A stretch of 41,177 nt of DNA from a virus. Both the position numbers and the translations under genes were made by a program. Each line of letters begins with the position of its first letter. Position 1 is the first letter of the stretch. The stretch is taken from the IMG/VR virus record IMGVR_UViG_3300020171_000069, positions 1 to 41,177 of that record. One strand, 5' to 3'. Below, piece after piece: positions 7,860-17,291 of this stretch. The notes beneath the pieces were generated by a model. That model ran no database searches. It was not told the origin of the DNA and saw only the letters and a list, made by a program, of their open reading frames with translations.

Positions 7860-9394
7860 AAGCATACGGCTCTCCAGGCAAAATCCAAATTACTTGCTCC
7901 CGGATCTGCGCTGACATTCAGTGTAAATTGAGTTGAGGTTAAATTGCTTACCCACCATCTTCCATAATCATTGCCTCCCTGTTCTCCGAATGTGATGTTT
8001 ATGTCGTCAAGCGTTGGGGTAACAGAAAGTCCATGAGTAATAACTGCGGTAGTGGCTCCGCTAGCTATACTTCCGGTTCCTGAATTTTCAGTTACAAATC
8101 CAATATTGTTTCTGGCTTTGCTGCCAACGCTAGTGTAATAACGTATCTTAATTGCATTAGCGCTACCGCTTACGATGTTTTCAGTAATATTATGGTAGGT
8201 AGATGTATTATCCTCACATCTGATTACTTCAGATGCGTTTCCTGCTCCAGCCTCTACAATATTGCCTATTATATTCACATAATCAGCATCGTATGAGTAT
8301 ATTTCAGCATAATCAGCATCAAGTGTATTATTAAGTCTTACCTGGTTTCCATTAATAGAAACATAAGTCGAACCCTGTCTTACGACTATCCCAGAACCTC
8401 CGTTATTAAATACACTGTTATTAGACACATTTATATTCGTGGATAGAGTGGCGCTTTTTCCGACACTTATCCCGTAACCAATATTTCCGGTTATTACATT
8501 CGAGTCGCAAACCACTCTTCCTGAATCCTGTATTAATACTCCAGTTTGAGTATTATCAACACATTGATTTCCCGTTATGGATACATCAATAGAATTTAAG
8601 GCATTTATTCCAGCCCTAGCGCATCCACTGACAATATTACCGTGGATATTTATATTGGTTGGATTGAGAGCTGATGTGTGTTTTGACAAATATATTCCAG
8701 TCTGAGTCGCTCCATAAATAATATTATTCAACACATCTGTTTTTGACTGGCTCATTGATATAAAGATCCCGTTTCCAGCTCCGACTGCCGGGCCGATAAT
8801 TGTATTTTTTTCTATAATAAGGTTAGTTCCTTTCTCCGCATATATCCCATTTTCATAACAATCTATGACTGTACAGTTTTTTACTTTTCCGTAATTATTC
8901 CCCATTCTTAGGTGTATCCCATCTGAATTAAAGTTTTTAAACTTGGCTCCATCAATACGAAACCTGGTACAGTTTAAAAAGTATGTTCCGAACAAAGATA
9001 GCACTCCCGTCCCATCGTAAGGGTTTCCAGTAATATTTCCATCAACAGTTAAATCCTCTATTGAAAAGTCACTAATCCCATCCGCATAAAAAGCGTGTTT
9101 AGCCGCTCCAATTGAAGATACCAACTGGATGATTGTTCCCTCTCCTTCACCGACTATCTGAACATTATCTTTTGGATAAATTTTATCACTGGTAATGTAG
9201 GTTCCCGCCAATATTTTGACTATTCCACCACCCAGCCCATATACATAGTCAATAGCTGCCTGAATTTGGACATCATCGGCTACTCCACCGCAAACATAAT
9301 CAGCACCTATTTGAGTTCCGACCGTTACCCCCAATATGTAATTTATTTTTGATAAGATTGTTGCACCTGAATCAGTGCTTGTAAATTCAGCCAT
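7856..9394 (-). CDS. Right-handed beta-helix tailspike (pectate-lyase fold)
   Basis: A protein of 512 residues. An early segment (ADDVQIQAAIDYVYGLGGGI, then VKILAGTYITSDKI) is the classic opening of pectate-lyase/tailspike beta-helices. About 15 coils follow with recurrent N-N-I and G-I motifs (VKNCTVIDCYENGIYAEKG, GNIVSGCARAGINALNSI). The C-terminal ~80 residues form a separate beta cap. Such proteins bind or cleave surface polysaccharide. No catalytic residues can be assigned by eye. It lies next to a LamG lectin and a fibre gene. Confidence 0.8.
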   Translation of the reverse strand: MAEFTSTDSGATILSKINYILGVTVGTQIGADYVCGGVADDVQIQAAIDYVYGLGGGIVKILAGTYITSDKIYPKDNVQIVGEGEGTIIQLVSSIGAAKHAFYADGISDFSIEDLTVDGNITGNPYDGTGVLSLFGTYFLNCTRFRIDGAKFKNFNSDGIHLRMGNNYGKVKNCTVIDCYENGIYAEKGTNLIIEKNTIIGPAVGAGNGIFISMSQSKTDVLNNIIYGATQTGIYLSKHTSALNPTNINIHGNIVSGCARAGINALNSIDVSITGNQCVDNTQTGVLIQDSGRVVCDSNVITGNIGYGISVGKSATLSTNINVSNNSVFNNGGSGIVVRQGSTYVSINGNQVRLNNTLDADYAEIYSYDADYVNIIGNIVEAGAGNASEVIRCEDNTSTYHNITENIVSGSANAIKIRYYTSVGSKARNNIGFVTENSGTGSIASGATTAVITHGLSVTPTLDDINITFGEQGGNDYGRWWVSNLTSTQFTLNVSADPGASNLDFAWRAVCL

Positions 9395-9398
9395 ATTT

Positions 9399-10157
9399 TT
9401 AGTTAAATGATTTTATGTTTGCCTTTGCAACACCGTTTATGCTTTTTACAGACGATATTCCCAAGCCGTTTATACTTTTAAATCCCCAATAAATTCCGCC
9501 AATTTCATCAGCTGTCAAGGCTGTCCCATTTATAATAAACAAATCATCAATCACGCCTGTAAGGAAAGCTCCATTTGTTCCAGCTGCGTTGTTGCATCCG
9601 ATTCTTACATAGTTAGTAGCAGCATAAACAGGAGCGTTAGCCCATGCGACAGGCGTGGCGTCGTTTCTCCCATCGGTGTAAATTCTTAAATAACTTCCAT
9701 CCCAGGTTCCAACGACAAAGTGCCATACTCCATCCACTACTGAGGTGTTGCCATCTATCTGTTTATAATCAGTATTTATCGTCACTCCTGTGTTTTTTGC
9801 AGATGCAAGTCTTACCCCAAGTCCGTTAACATATAAATAAATACCTGCTCTGTTTGTATTTGCTGAATAACTTTGAAATATAAGACCAGCAGCGCTTGTT
9901 TTCACCCAACACCCAATAGTAAAATTTCCGGTAGGCTTAAAATCTGCGTGGTCGGTGGCCGAATAAGCGTCATTTCCATCCAGAGATACTGCCTCTCCAA
10001 AAACTCCAGCTACTTCGGCGGGGTCAGAAATATCGGTCAGTGTATGTCCTTCTCCTGAACTATCAGTCGTTAAAGCACCTGTAGAAAATCTGTAATATGC
10101 TTTGAGATTGGCATCTGCAATTATCCCTGTTATTGAATTTATTTCCTTTGCGCTCAT
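9399..10157 (-). CDS. LamG / concanavalin-like lectin domain tail protein
   Basis: A protein of 252 residues. The opening ANLKAYYRFSTGALTTDSSG, the SLDGNDAYSATDHADF segment, the CWVKTSAAGLIFQ strand and GVWHFVVGTWDGSYLRIYTD are the standard marks of a LamG (Laminin_G_3) jelly-roll. The C-terminal end (INGLGISSVKSINGVAKANI) is a short repetitive tail. In phages such domains sit on fibres and bind glycans. Located between the fibre and the beta-helix tailspike. Confidence 0.8.
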   Translation of the reverse strand: MSAKEINSITGIIADANLKAYYRFSTGALTTDSSGEGHTLTDISDPAEVAGVFGEAVSLDGNDAYSATDHADFKPTGNFTIGCWVKTSAAGLIFQSYSANTNRAGIYLYVNGLGVRLASAKNTGVTINTDYKQIDGNTSVVDGVWHFVVGTWDGSYLRIYTDGRNDATPVAWANAPVYAATNYVRIGCNNAAGTNGAFLTGVIDDLFIINGTALTADEIGGIYWGFKSINGLGISSVKSINGVAKANIKSFN

Positions 10158-10160
10158 ATT

Positions 10161-11603
10161 TTAAATGTGAACTGAATAATCATCAGACGGATCAAAGTAG
10201 AGGTCTTCGGCGGTGTCCGCAAATCCTACAACTCTTATCGCAAAATTAGTCGTTGAGGGTTGAGCTTCCACAACTGTTCCTGCAGTATCAGCTAAATAAA
10301 TCGGCGCACCTGGAGTTAAACCAGCGGGCAAAATAGCGCTTCGTATTTTTCCAATCAAAAGCATCTCTGTTGGGTTGGTATCTGCTCCTGCCGCTAAAAC
10401 ACACATTCCTAATTTTCTGGAAAATCCAGTATCTGTGCCGTCTAGGATTCCATCAACTTTATCCCATTTTCCATCAGCCGCTAAAAAACATACCTCTCCG
10501 ACAGCGATAGTAGAACCTGCTGTTCCGGCGATCACAACTCCAGACCAAGTTTCATCTCCGCTTAAAACAGCGTCCAGTTTAATATCGGTTTCTCCAAGTT
10601 GGATGTCTCCGGTCATTGTGCCTCCGGCCAGTCCGAGATAAAGAGTATCAAAATAGGTTTTAAGGAAAGCCTTAACATTTGTCCAGGTGATTTTTTTAAG
10701 TATTCCAGCAGCTGTCAGTGAAGTGGCGACAAAATCCGTATCATTGGGCGTGGCGTCATCCGCTCCACCGATCAACGCTCCGATAGTCGTTGCTGTTTCA
10801 GCAGGTGCAATAGCTGGCATAGCGTGCTTATGGTCTCTCCTAGCGGCCACTACAGCACTTCCAACTGCGGCAGCATCTCCATAGGCTTGAGTTTCTGGAA
10901 CAGTAGCGTCAAAAAGAGCTTTGTTTTTATAAACTGTTTCTCCGTTTTCTATAGCGACTACATTCGTAAGTCCTGCGGCTGGGGCGGTAGCTTGTAAAAG
11001 CAACCCGTGATTCGTAGTATTGGCGTTTAAGTCGGTATTATTGTCAGGTGTGGCAAAGTCATCTAGTTTAGTAGCGGCGATAGAAGTATTGGCGGCATTG
11101 TCTCCCGAATTAGTCCCTGAGACAGAAGCGTCTAATGGAACTGTCAGAGTTTTTTTGGTAGTTCCTCCCTCTAAAGTGAAACCTACTGCGACTTCGGTCA
11201 TCAGAGCAGTTGAAACAGCGACTTTCGTAATTGGAACTTTAGCGTTTAATTGAGTCTGTATTGCTGAAGTAACTCCATCTGAATATCCAAGTTCGGTAGC
11301 GGTTAGTGTGGCAGGGATTCCATCTAGGACATTTATTTCAGTAGCAGAAGCAGTAACAGCGACATCCTCGTTTATTTTTGGGCTAGTCAGGGTCTTATTA
11401 GTAAGGGTTTGCGTGTTGGTTGTTCCAACAACTGCTCCGGTGGCTCCGTGTTCGGCAGTATCAGCAGTGTGAGCGTTAAAATCCGTTTCCACAATTAACA
11501 TATCGGCCCCAATCTCATCCATAGCTGTGTTGTGCCTGTCATCTATGTCAGAACCCCTATCGGTGGCTCCGTTCATGTTTTGATACGATTTACTTAGATT
11601 CAT
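10161..11603 (-). CDS. Long tail fibre protein
   Basis: A protein of 480 residues with classic fibre elements: NTQTLTNKTLTSPKINEDVA, ATEINVLDGIPATLTATELG, AGGTMTGDIQLGETDI, and a pyocin-like C-terminal domain around GLTPGAPIYLADTAGTV. Low Cys, high Thr/Ala/Asp. The N-terminus (MNLSKSYQNMNGATDRGSDI) may attach to the tail; the C-terminal ~150 residues form a beta-rich shaft end. It overlaps the 83-residue upstream gene by 4 bp. Confidence 0.8.
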   Translation of the reverse strand: MNLSKSYQNMNGATDRGSDIDDRHNTAMDEIGADMLIVETDFNAHTADTAEHGATGAVVGTTNTQTLTNKTLTSPKINEDVAVTASATEINVLDGIPATLTATELGYSDGVTSAIQTQLNAKVPITKVAVSTALMTEVAVGFTLEGGTTKKTLTVPLDASVSGTNSGDNAANTSIAATKLDDFATPDNNTDLNANTTNHGLLLQATAPAAGLTNVVAIENGETVYKNKALFDATVPETQAYGDAAAVGSAVVAARRDHKHAMPAIAPAETATTIGALIGGADDATPNDTDFVATSLTAAGILKKITWTNVKAFLKTYFDTLYLGLAGGTMTGDIQLGETDIKLDAVLSGDETWSGVVIAGTAGSTIAVGEVCFLAADGKWDKVDGILDGTDTGFSRKLGMCVLAAGADTNPTEMLLIGKIRSAILPAGLTPGAPIYLADTAGTVVEAQPSTTNFAIRVVGFADTAEDLYFDPSDDYSVHI

Positions 11604-11851
11604 GGTGTTGTTCTTTCAGTCCAATTAGTTGTTTGTACTCCTCCTGGTAATGTGAATGGAGTTCCTGTGTCTAAAAACGGATAGTAATTAGGAGAAAAGA
11701 AGTATATCCCTCTTTCTTGCCAGGTCGTTCCGTCTATAAACATTAGGTCGTAATCATCAATGAAATCATCCAAATCATCGATAAAAGACGAAGAAAAGTT
11801 CCTGTCCTTATCCCAGCTTGTTGATGGTTTTGTCCTAGTAGTCCAAGTCAT
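11600..11851 (-). CDS. Small neck/fibre-adaptor protein, unknown
   Basis: An 83-residue protein rich in Trp, Asp and Thr (MTWTTRTKPSTSWDKDRNFS, then GTTWQERGIYFFSP). It lies between the neck adaptor and the long fibre and overlaps the latter by 4 bp. It could connect fibre and tail or be a small structural domain; no family recognised. The 84-bp stretch upstream (11852-11935) holds no convincing gene. Confidence 0.55.
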   Translation of the reverse strand: MTWTTRTKPSTSWDKDRNFSSSFIDDLDDFIDDYDLMFIDGTTWQERGIYFFSPNYYPFLDTGTPFTLPGGVQTTNWTERTTP

Positions 11852-11935
11852 AATTATTTATCAGTGTTTTCAACACATTTTCCCAATAGGTTCTGTTAAA
11901 ATTAGTTTTTGTTAGGACAAGATTGCTTATACTTT

Positions 11936-12646
11936 TTAATTTTGTCCATATTCGTAGTCTGTATCGTTAGTTACTATTTCGTAAACTCGGTCTTGGTTTC
12001 TTCTTCGGTAAAATCCTTTCATCCTTTCGAGATACCCAAGCATATTGTTTTCAGCCTGGGTCAGTTTGTTGGCGTTGCCTTCTTTTTCAAGATATTTCTC
12101 AAAAAAATCTTTAGCAGCTCCATAAGAAAGTCCCTTATGAAAAGGTCTCGCAAATCCAGGTTCGTCGGTGACATTGCTCAATTGAGTGGGGAGTTTTTCG
12201 TAATAAACCTTCAGACCCGAAGTAACGGCGATAGTCGGGATAGGATAGAGGAATAGGGAATTGTCCATCAGGTCAAAGAAGGGGTCTCCTTCATCAAATT
12301 CTTCTCCGATAGTAGTGGTGTCGTTAGTTCCGGTGCGTTCATTGATATCTTTAGGATTAACAGTGTACCAGGTCGTTCCGTCGTAAGTTATCTCTACCTT
12401 TTTTATCTTTAAAATATCCGTCGGTAAGATGTATTCTTGTTGGCTGGCGACAAGATTGGTGGTGGCGTAATCAGCCTGAAAATCCCACTCATCCATTGAA
12501 TTTATGATCTCAGTAACAAATAGGTCGTAATAGGTATTTAAAGAAGCGTCCAGATCGGCACTGGAATAGGTCGTCGTATTGGTATTGGTCAGCATTCGGG
12601 TGAAGTTTCTCAAACCGTCCGAAATTGAGGCATTGGATAAAATCAT
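11936..12646 (-). CDS. Head-tail adaptor / neck protein
   Basis: A protein of 236 residues with the pattern of podovirus and SU10-type adaptors (T7 gp11-like): an N-terminal helical part (LDASLNTYYDLFVTEIINSM), YILPTDILKIKKVEITYDG in the middle, a short beta part (LFLYPIPTIAVTSGLKVYYE) and C-terminal helices (LTQAENNMLGYLERMKGF). It forms the ring below the portal. In this phage it is separated from the capsid genes by the glycan island. Confidence 0.65.
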   Translation of the reverse strand: MILSNASISDGLRNFTRMLTNTNTTTYSSADLDASLNTYYDLFVTEIINSMDEWDFQADYATTNLVASQQEYILPTDILKIKKVEITYDGTTWYTVNPKDINERTGTNDTTTIGEEFDEGDPFFDLMDNSLFLYPIPTIAVTSGLKVYYEKLPTQLSNVTDEPGFARPFHKGLSYGAAKDFFEKYLEKEGNANKLTQAENNMLGYLERMKGFYRRRNQDRVYEIVTNDTDYEYGQN

Positions 12647-13350
12647 AATATTTCTTTTGGAGCAGGGCTATATTTAGCCACTGACTTATCCCCATAAGGT
12701 CTAATGTTTAAATTTGAATCGGGTGTCCATTTTTTCCACACTTCTTCAAACCAATCTATAGGTATGTCATAAGCGTGGGAATAGCTCTGTATCTTTTCTT
12801 TTACCTTTTCGTCTGAGTGAACCCAACTAAAATGATGGCAGGTAACCGGAATCAGGGGGGCTTGTTCTGTAAATGGGTAAGATTTGTCGAAAGGTTGGGT
12901 CTGGCGATGTTCGCAAAATCTAACTTTTCTGGGATTGACCGCGATTATCGGTTTATGCCTGTCAATCGGGTCGAATATGTAATCTCTAGTCTTCCAATAG
13001 GTCAGCATCTTTTCTGCTCGATAGGCATCGTCTCCTTTTAGTGATGAGATTATCTTTTGTCTGTCTTCTAGCGTGTAAAACTCATCAGGGTCTATGATTA
13101 AAACATAATCGTAATCTCTTAAAATCCCCAGTCCCCAATCCCTTTGTTGAGCTTCAGTATCCCAGAATCTTTCTATCACTTCGGCATCCCCTGTATTTTC
13201 TTTTGTTCCTTCGTCCCCGACATTTACTCCGTTCCAGGGTTGAGACGAGATAAGGACTAAATGCTTATCTACCAATCCTTTCCACTGTTCGATACACTTT
13301 CCTATTTCTGGTTCATTGTAGGCTATTGTTAGAACAGCGATTTTTGACAT
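12643..13350 (-). CDS. GT-A fold glycosyltransferase
   Basis: A protein of 235 residues. It opens MSKIAVLTIAYNEPEIGKCI, the nucleotide-binding start of GT2-like enzymes, and carries the metal-binding acidic motif DYVLIIDPDEF near residue 90. A His-rich segment (VTCHHFSWVHSDEKV) follows. It is the last gene of the glycan island and overlaps the neck adaptor by 4 bp, so the island is fully embedded in the late operon. Donor and acceptor cannot be read from sequence. Confidence 0.75.
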   Translation of the reverse strand: MSKIAVLTIAYNEPEIGKCIEQWKGLVDKHLVLISSQPWNGVNVGDEGTKENTGDAEVIERFWDTEAQQRDWGLGILRDYDYVLIIDPDEFYTLEDRQKIISSLKGDDAYRAEKMLTYWKTRDYIFDPIDRHKPIIAVNPRKVRFCEHRQTQPFDKSYPFTEQAPLIPVTCHHFSWVHSDEKVKEKIQSYSHAYDIPIDWFEEVWKKWTPDSNLNIRPYGDKSVAKYSPAPKEIL

Positions 13351-13361
13351 ATTCTAGGGCG

Positions 13362-14705
13362 TTAATAGTTCTTAATGTGTTCTATGACTAAATTAGCGTT
13401 ATATTCCCTATTTTTTCCCAGTCTGTCGCACATCCCTCCGGTGGTTCCTCCATATTTATAAATATCCATATCTATATACTTAAACTTCGCGCCTGTTTTT
13501 GCTACTCGGCCCCAGAAATCCCAATCTTCGTAGAGTTCCTTATGTTCTTCCCAGTAACCACCCACTTGTTTCCACAAGTCTCGCCTATATAACGATGTTC
13601 CGAACAACTGATTATTGACTAAAAACTTTTCATAAGTTATCTCTGTAGTCGGTTTCAGTTGGGTCTCGTTATCTCTCCACACCAGATTCCCGTAAACCAC
13701 ATCTCCAGCTTGTTCCAGCATCTTATCAATCACATTCGGATATAACTCATCATCAGCATCTAGGGGTAAGATGTATCTAGCTTTTGAATTACAGATTGCA
13801 GTGTTTCTTGATTGGGCTAATCCTCTGTTTCTGTCGTGTCTCAAATATCTTATCGGCAAGTCTTTTATATCTTCATACGGGTCTTTATCCGAATGATCAT
13901 CAACTACGACTATGTCGCACTTAGTCTTATTGTTTAAAACACTTTCTATCGCCCGTTTTAACAAGTCATTGTGATTATAATTGGGTATGACCACGCATAC
14001 TTTTCTTGATGTTTGCTCGAGATAATCATTATATAGCTTTCTCAAATGAGGGAATCTGTCTAACCAGATTGCCATTTTTCCTGAACTTTCTTTTAAATAA
14101 CTTTCAAATATGCCTATTTTCTTTCTTGCTCCTCCGAGTTCGTGTCCTATCTCTAAATCATCTATTACATATAACTTATATCCCGCCTCTGAGGCTAACT
14201 GGGATGTCTGAATATCAGTAATTCCGAACCACTGAAAGGGAATAAACTCTGCAAATCTATCGAATAACTTAGTGTTAAAATAACAGGCGATATCTTCAAT
14301 ATGGAAAACTTGTCTTTTGCCGTCTTTATGAATTCTCCACATCTGCTCCCATCCACTCCCGTCTTTTTGAATTGCCGAACTCACTATGCCCTCACCTCCT
14401 TTTATATTTCTCTCTATTATCTCAAAATAGTCTTCTGGTATGTCGTAAATATCATTATTGAAAATTCCTACGAAATCATACTTTCTGAATAGTGGTTCGG
14501 TAAATATGTAATCGTGCATCCCTCCGAAGCCTACGTTCTCCCTGCCTAAGTCTATAACCTCAATGTCTTTATTTTTATAAACCTGTTCTTCTGTGCTTGA
14601 GTTATCTAAAACATAAATATCGTGTTTTTTACCCATTAAAAGAGCTTTTACTACGCTATCTGTCATTTCCGAGGTATTGTATGAGCAAATTATTGTGCAG
14701 AGCAT
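13362..14705 (-). CDS. Two-domain GT2 glycosyltransferase
   Basis: A protein of 447 residues with two GT2 units. The first opens MLCTIICSYNTSEMTDSVVK with a degenerate acidic motif (GIFNNDIYDIPEDYF), as in rhamnosyltransferase-like WbbL families. The second starts near residue 236 (VCVVIPNYNHNDLLKRAIES) and has VVVDDHSD, NRGLAQSRNTAI and the DADDE motif near residue 320, with a late EDWDFW segment typical of GT2 catalytic regions. It could add two sugars in succession. Its start overlaps the GT32-like gene by 16 bp. Confidence 0.85.
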   Translation of the reverse strand: MLCTIICSYNTSEMTDSVVKALLMGKKHDIYVLDNSSTEEQVYKNKDIEVIDLGRENVGFGGMHDYIFTEPLFRKYDFVGIFNNDIYDIPEDYFEIIERNIKGGEGIVSSAIQKDGSGWEQMWRIHKDGKRQVFHIEDIACYFNTKLFDRFAEFIPFQWFGITDIQTSQLASEAGYKLYVIDDLEIGHELGGARKKIGIFESYLKESSGKMAIWLDRFPHLRKLYNDYLEQTSRKVCVVIPNYNHNDLLKRAIESVLNNKTKCDIVVVDDHSDKDPYEDIKDLPIRYLRHDRNRGLAQSRNTAICNSKARYILPLDADDELYPNVIDKMLEQAGDVVYGNLVWRDNETQLKPTTEITYEKFLVNNQLFGTSLYRRDLWKQVGGYWEEHKELYEDWDFWGRVAKTGAKFKYIDMDIYKYGGTTGGMCDRLGKNREYNANLVIEHIKNY

Positions 14706-15322
14706 AGTGCCTTTTTAAATACTTTAGATATTAGCCAGGGCTGTGCCAAAATGTCTCCACTGCTCATCTTCTTAAATTCGTCTGAAAAACTTGAATTATA
14801 CAGCGTAAAAACATAATTGTTTTCGGTAGAGTATTTTTTTATATCTTCATCTTCAAACAGTTTCCAGAACTCATCTCCTGTGTGATAAATGGGACATATC
14901 ATCTCTCTGGTAAAAACTCCGAACTCTTTAAACTCTTTGTCCTTCAATAATGGTTGGATTAAATCGCTGAACGTCGGATCTTTGACTTTCTTCATCGCCT
15001 CGAACCATCTCTCCACCAGCTTGTTTCCCCTTGTGGCCCCAAAGAATCCAGGTATCCCTGCGAATCCGTGTTTTTCAACTAATTTTATAAGGGGCTTCAA
15101 ATCTTTCATCACTATCATGTCAGCATCTATCCAAAATCCTCCATTCTCTAAGATTAACCAGGCTTTTAAATAATCCGTCTTGTGGTTTATTTTCATTCCA
15201 TTCAATTCCGGGTAATCATCGTGTCCTAAAATAACAACATCCATTCCGCTATTCTTGAGGCTCTTTTGGCAAAGGTCTATATACCCGTGCTTTTTACCTT
15301 CCCAATATGTGTATAAATTCAT
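14690..15322 (-). CDS. GT32-like (DXD sugar-binding) glycosyltransferase
   Basis: A protein of 210 residues. The segment TDYLKAWLILENGGFWIDAD carries the GT32/Gly_transf_sug signature: a helix, the Gly-Gly-x-W motif and the Asp-x-Asp metal site near residue 70. The rest is alpha/beta with no signal peptide. It overlaps both neighbours (29 bp with the GT upstream, 16 bp with the two-domain GT2 downstream), so the island is translated as a tightly coupled unit. Confidence 0.8.
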   Translation of the reverse strand: MNLYTYWEGKKHGYIDLCQKSLKNSGMDVVILGHDDYPELNGMKINHKTDYLKAWLILENGGFWIDADMIVMKDLKPLIKLVEKHGFAGIPGFFGATRGNKLVERWFEAMKKVKDPTFSDLIQPLLKDKEFKEFGVFTREMICPIYHTGDEFWKLFEDEDIKKYSTENNYVFTLYNSSFSDEFKKMSSGDILAQPWLISKVFKKALCSAQ

Positions 15323-16085
15323 ATTCTATTTCCTGCTGGGCGGAGTTTATATTAAATTCCTTATCTATATTTATCGTCTTTCCTTCCAGGTACATCTTTT
15401 CTAGTTCTTCTGGAGAATGGGCGTACTTTAATCCGTTCCGATTGGCGTTGGTATCATTGACCCGGTTAGCCGGAACTCCGAAGACTCTGCTCTGTTTATA
15501 GGCTACCATATTGCTCTGTAAGCCCTCTAAATGCCTCTGTAACACACCTTCGTATATATTTGGGTTGTTATATGCCTCTAGCTCGGAAATCTCCTTTATT
15601 TGCGTTGTTTTGAATATGTGGGAGATTACTGACAACGGATATCCAAAATCTAATTCTTCCTTCCGCCAATCCCACTTGATAAACTCCCCTCTATCTTCGC
15701 AATTCTTGATCTTGTTAGGCTTATCATTCGAGTAGCAATAGTCTATATTTAGTCCTAATCTTAGGCTGAAACACACCACATCGTCAGTTATTTCTTTCAA
15801 AATAGCCTTATTAAAATCTCGATAGAAGATATCATCATCAGCCGCGAAACAGGTATAATCGTATTTCATCAATCCTAGTAAATCTTTCTTGAAATCAGTT
15901 TGTTCTATAAAATTGACATAAGGCTTCCGCTTCTTCAGTATCTCGTACCCCCCCCTAAACTCCTCGTCTGATTTGTAAAGAACATCTATATTATTGAAAA
16001 ATCCCTTGGTATGCAGTTCTATGCTATCGATTGTCGCCTGCAATTGCATCGGTCTATTTTTTGAAAATATGATGAGATTTAACAT
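15294..16085 (-). CDS. GT-A fold glycosyltransferase
   Basis: A protein of 263 residues opening MLNLIIFSKNRPMQLQATID, the start used by a family of GT-A transferases in capsule clusters. The acidic motif FAADDDIFYR near residue 85 supplies the DXD site. C-terminal half with conserved-looking GVPANRVNDTNANRNG. Overlaps the nucleotidyltransferase-like gene by 32 bp and the GT32 gene by 29 bp. Substrate unknown. Confidence 0.75.
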   Translation of the reverse strand: MLNLIIFSKNRPMQLQATIDSIELHTKGFFNNIDVLYKSDEEFRGGYEILKKRKPYVNFIEQTDFKKDLLGLMKYDYTCFAADDDIFYRDFNKAILKEITDDVVCFSLRLGLNIDYCYSNDKPNKIKNCEDRGEFIKWDWRKEELDFGYPLSVISHIFKTTQIKEISELEAYNNPNIYEGVLQRHLEGLQSNMVAYKQSRVFGVPANRVNDTNANRNGLKYAHSPEELEKMYLEGKTINIDKEFNINSAQQEIEYEFIHILGR

Positions 16086-16473
16086 AATCTAGGTGTTTTG
16101 TTTTATTTGGGTATTTTCCGTATTCCAGCAGTCTGATGGCAAGGTCTGCATATTCTGAACCGCTTAGTATCAGTTCCCTATAGACATCAAGCGAATCAAT
16201 CAGGTCTATCCTTAAGATCAACTCTACTTTGATAAAATCTATATGTATGTGTCCGTCTATGCTTTCTACCGCAATCTTATATCCTCTATCTAACAATCCG
16301 AATGATAGGTGTTGTATCTGACGGGCCATCTCATTCTTATCTTGGCAATAAACATCTATGTCGTTTCCTATCTCGTAATCTGGATAGATGGGAGACTTTT
16401 TAATGACTATATAACCAACACTTGTTTTTGAAAGAACCGTCTGTATGTCTATTTTATCTTGATTATCATCCAT
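16054..16473 (-). CDS. Nucleotidyltransferase-fold protein of polysaccharide cluster
   Basis: A protein of 139 residues. The segment YEIGNDIDVYCQD carries a G-N-D-x-D pattern like the catalytic loop of the minimal nucleotidyltransferase/polymerase-beta fold, and HIHIDFIKVELILRIDLID may give the third acidic residue. Such small proteins occur beside capsule genes, but their substrate is usually unknown. It overlaps the ParB-like gene upstream by 25 bp and the GT downstream by 32 bp. Function is tentative. Confidence 0.55.
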   Translation of the reverse strand: MDDNQDKIDIQTVLSKTSVGYIVIKKSPIYPDYEIGNDIDVYCQDKNEMARQIQHLSFGLLDRGYKIAVESIDGHIHIDFIKVELILRIDLIDSLDVYRELILSGSEYADLAIRLLEYGKYPNKTKHLDYVKSHHIFKK

Positions 16474-17291
16474 TTTTTTATTCCCTTATTCAACATAATT
16501 GCCAATCTGTGGTTTCCGTCTTGCACTATCCCACCTTTCACGAATATATTTCCTATTTTTTTCTTATCAAATCTGTCAATCAATTTATCAAACATTACCG
16601 GAGAACCATTTAACACTAGATTAACTCCCTTGTGCTTGTCCCAATAATCTATATAGGGCTTCTTATCCCCCATGACATACTTGTAATAAATGCTTTCTTT
16701 GATAGGAACTTGTCTTAATTCGTCATCTGATATTTCAGAGACCAACAAATCTTCTATACTCGTCCTTTCTATCGTGTAATCAACAAATCTTTCTAAATAA
16801 AATGGGGCTTCTATGGTTGGGCAGGAACTTCCGATTATCGAGTCTATACTTTGGAACGGTAATGTATTCCAAAATTCATAAGTCTGGGATTCGAAATCTG
16901 AGGTGTGTATGACGTGGTGCTCACTCCGTTCTCCATCTATTATCGGGTTATACTTTTCCCTGACCTCCCACTTGAACCTATTTATCAACATACATTGGAT
17001 ATGTCGGTATTCTCCTTCTCCGACGATCTTTTCTTCGGGTCTATTATTTTTTAAAAGTCCGATGTATGTATCTGCAAATCCTATCCTGTGCAAGTAGTCT
17101 GTTTTGGCCTTGATGTGTTGCCAGGGGACTGCATCGGTACTGTATAGCTCTCTTATAAAATCTATATTGTCCTTCGGGGTGTATCTCTTAAAATAAATAA
17201 GTTCCAGGTCTTCATACTTGCTTAGAATTTCTAGTATCCCATCGATTTTATCCACTCCGTGGGCAAATACAACAAAGAAGTCTAGCCTCAT
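16449..17291 (-). CDS. Capsule-cluster protein with C-terminal ParB-like motif
   Basis: A protein of 280 residues. The N-terminal 130 residues (HGVDKIDGILEILSKYEDLE, STDAVPWQHIKAKTDYL, EGEYRHIQCMLINRFKWEV, HHVIHTSDFESQTYEFW) resemble a family of unknown function seen in capsular polysaccharide clusters. The last ~30 residues (FVKGGIVQDGNHRLAIMLNK) show the ParB/sulfiredoxin-like D-G-x-H-R motif, used in some relatives for nucleotide or phosphate transfer. It sits between the dehydratase and the nucleotidyltransferase-like gene. It may modify or transfer a phosphorylated glycan. Confidence 0.5.
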   Translation of the reverse strand: MRLDFFVVFAHGVDKIDGILEILSKYEDLELIYFKRYTPKDNIDFIRELYSTDAVPWQHIKAKTDYLHRIGFADTYIGLLKNNRPEEKIVGEGEYRHIQCMLINRFKWEVREKYNPIIDGERSEHHVIHTSDFESQTYEFWNTLPFQSIDSIIGSSCPTIEAPFYLERFVDYTIERTSIEDLLVSEISDDELRQVPIKESIYYKYVMGDKKPYIDYWDKHKGVNLVLNGSPVMFDKLIDRFDKKKIGNIFVKGGIVQDGNHRLAIMLNKGIKKWMIIKIK

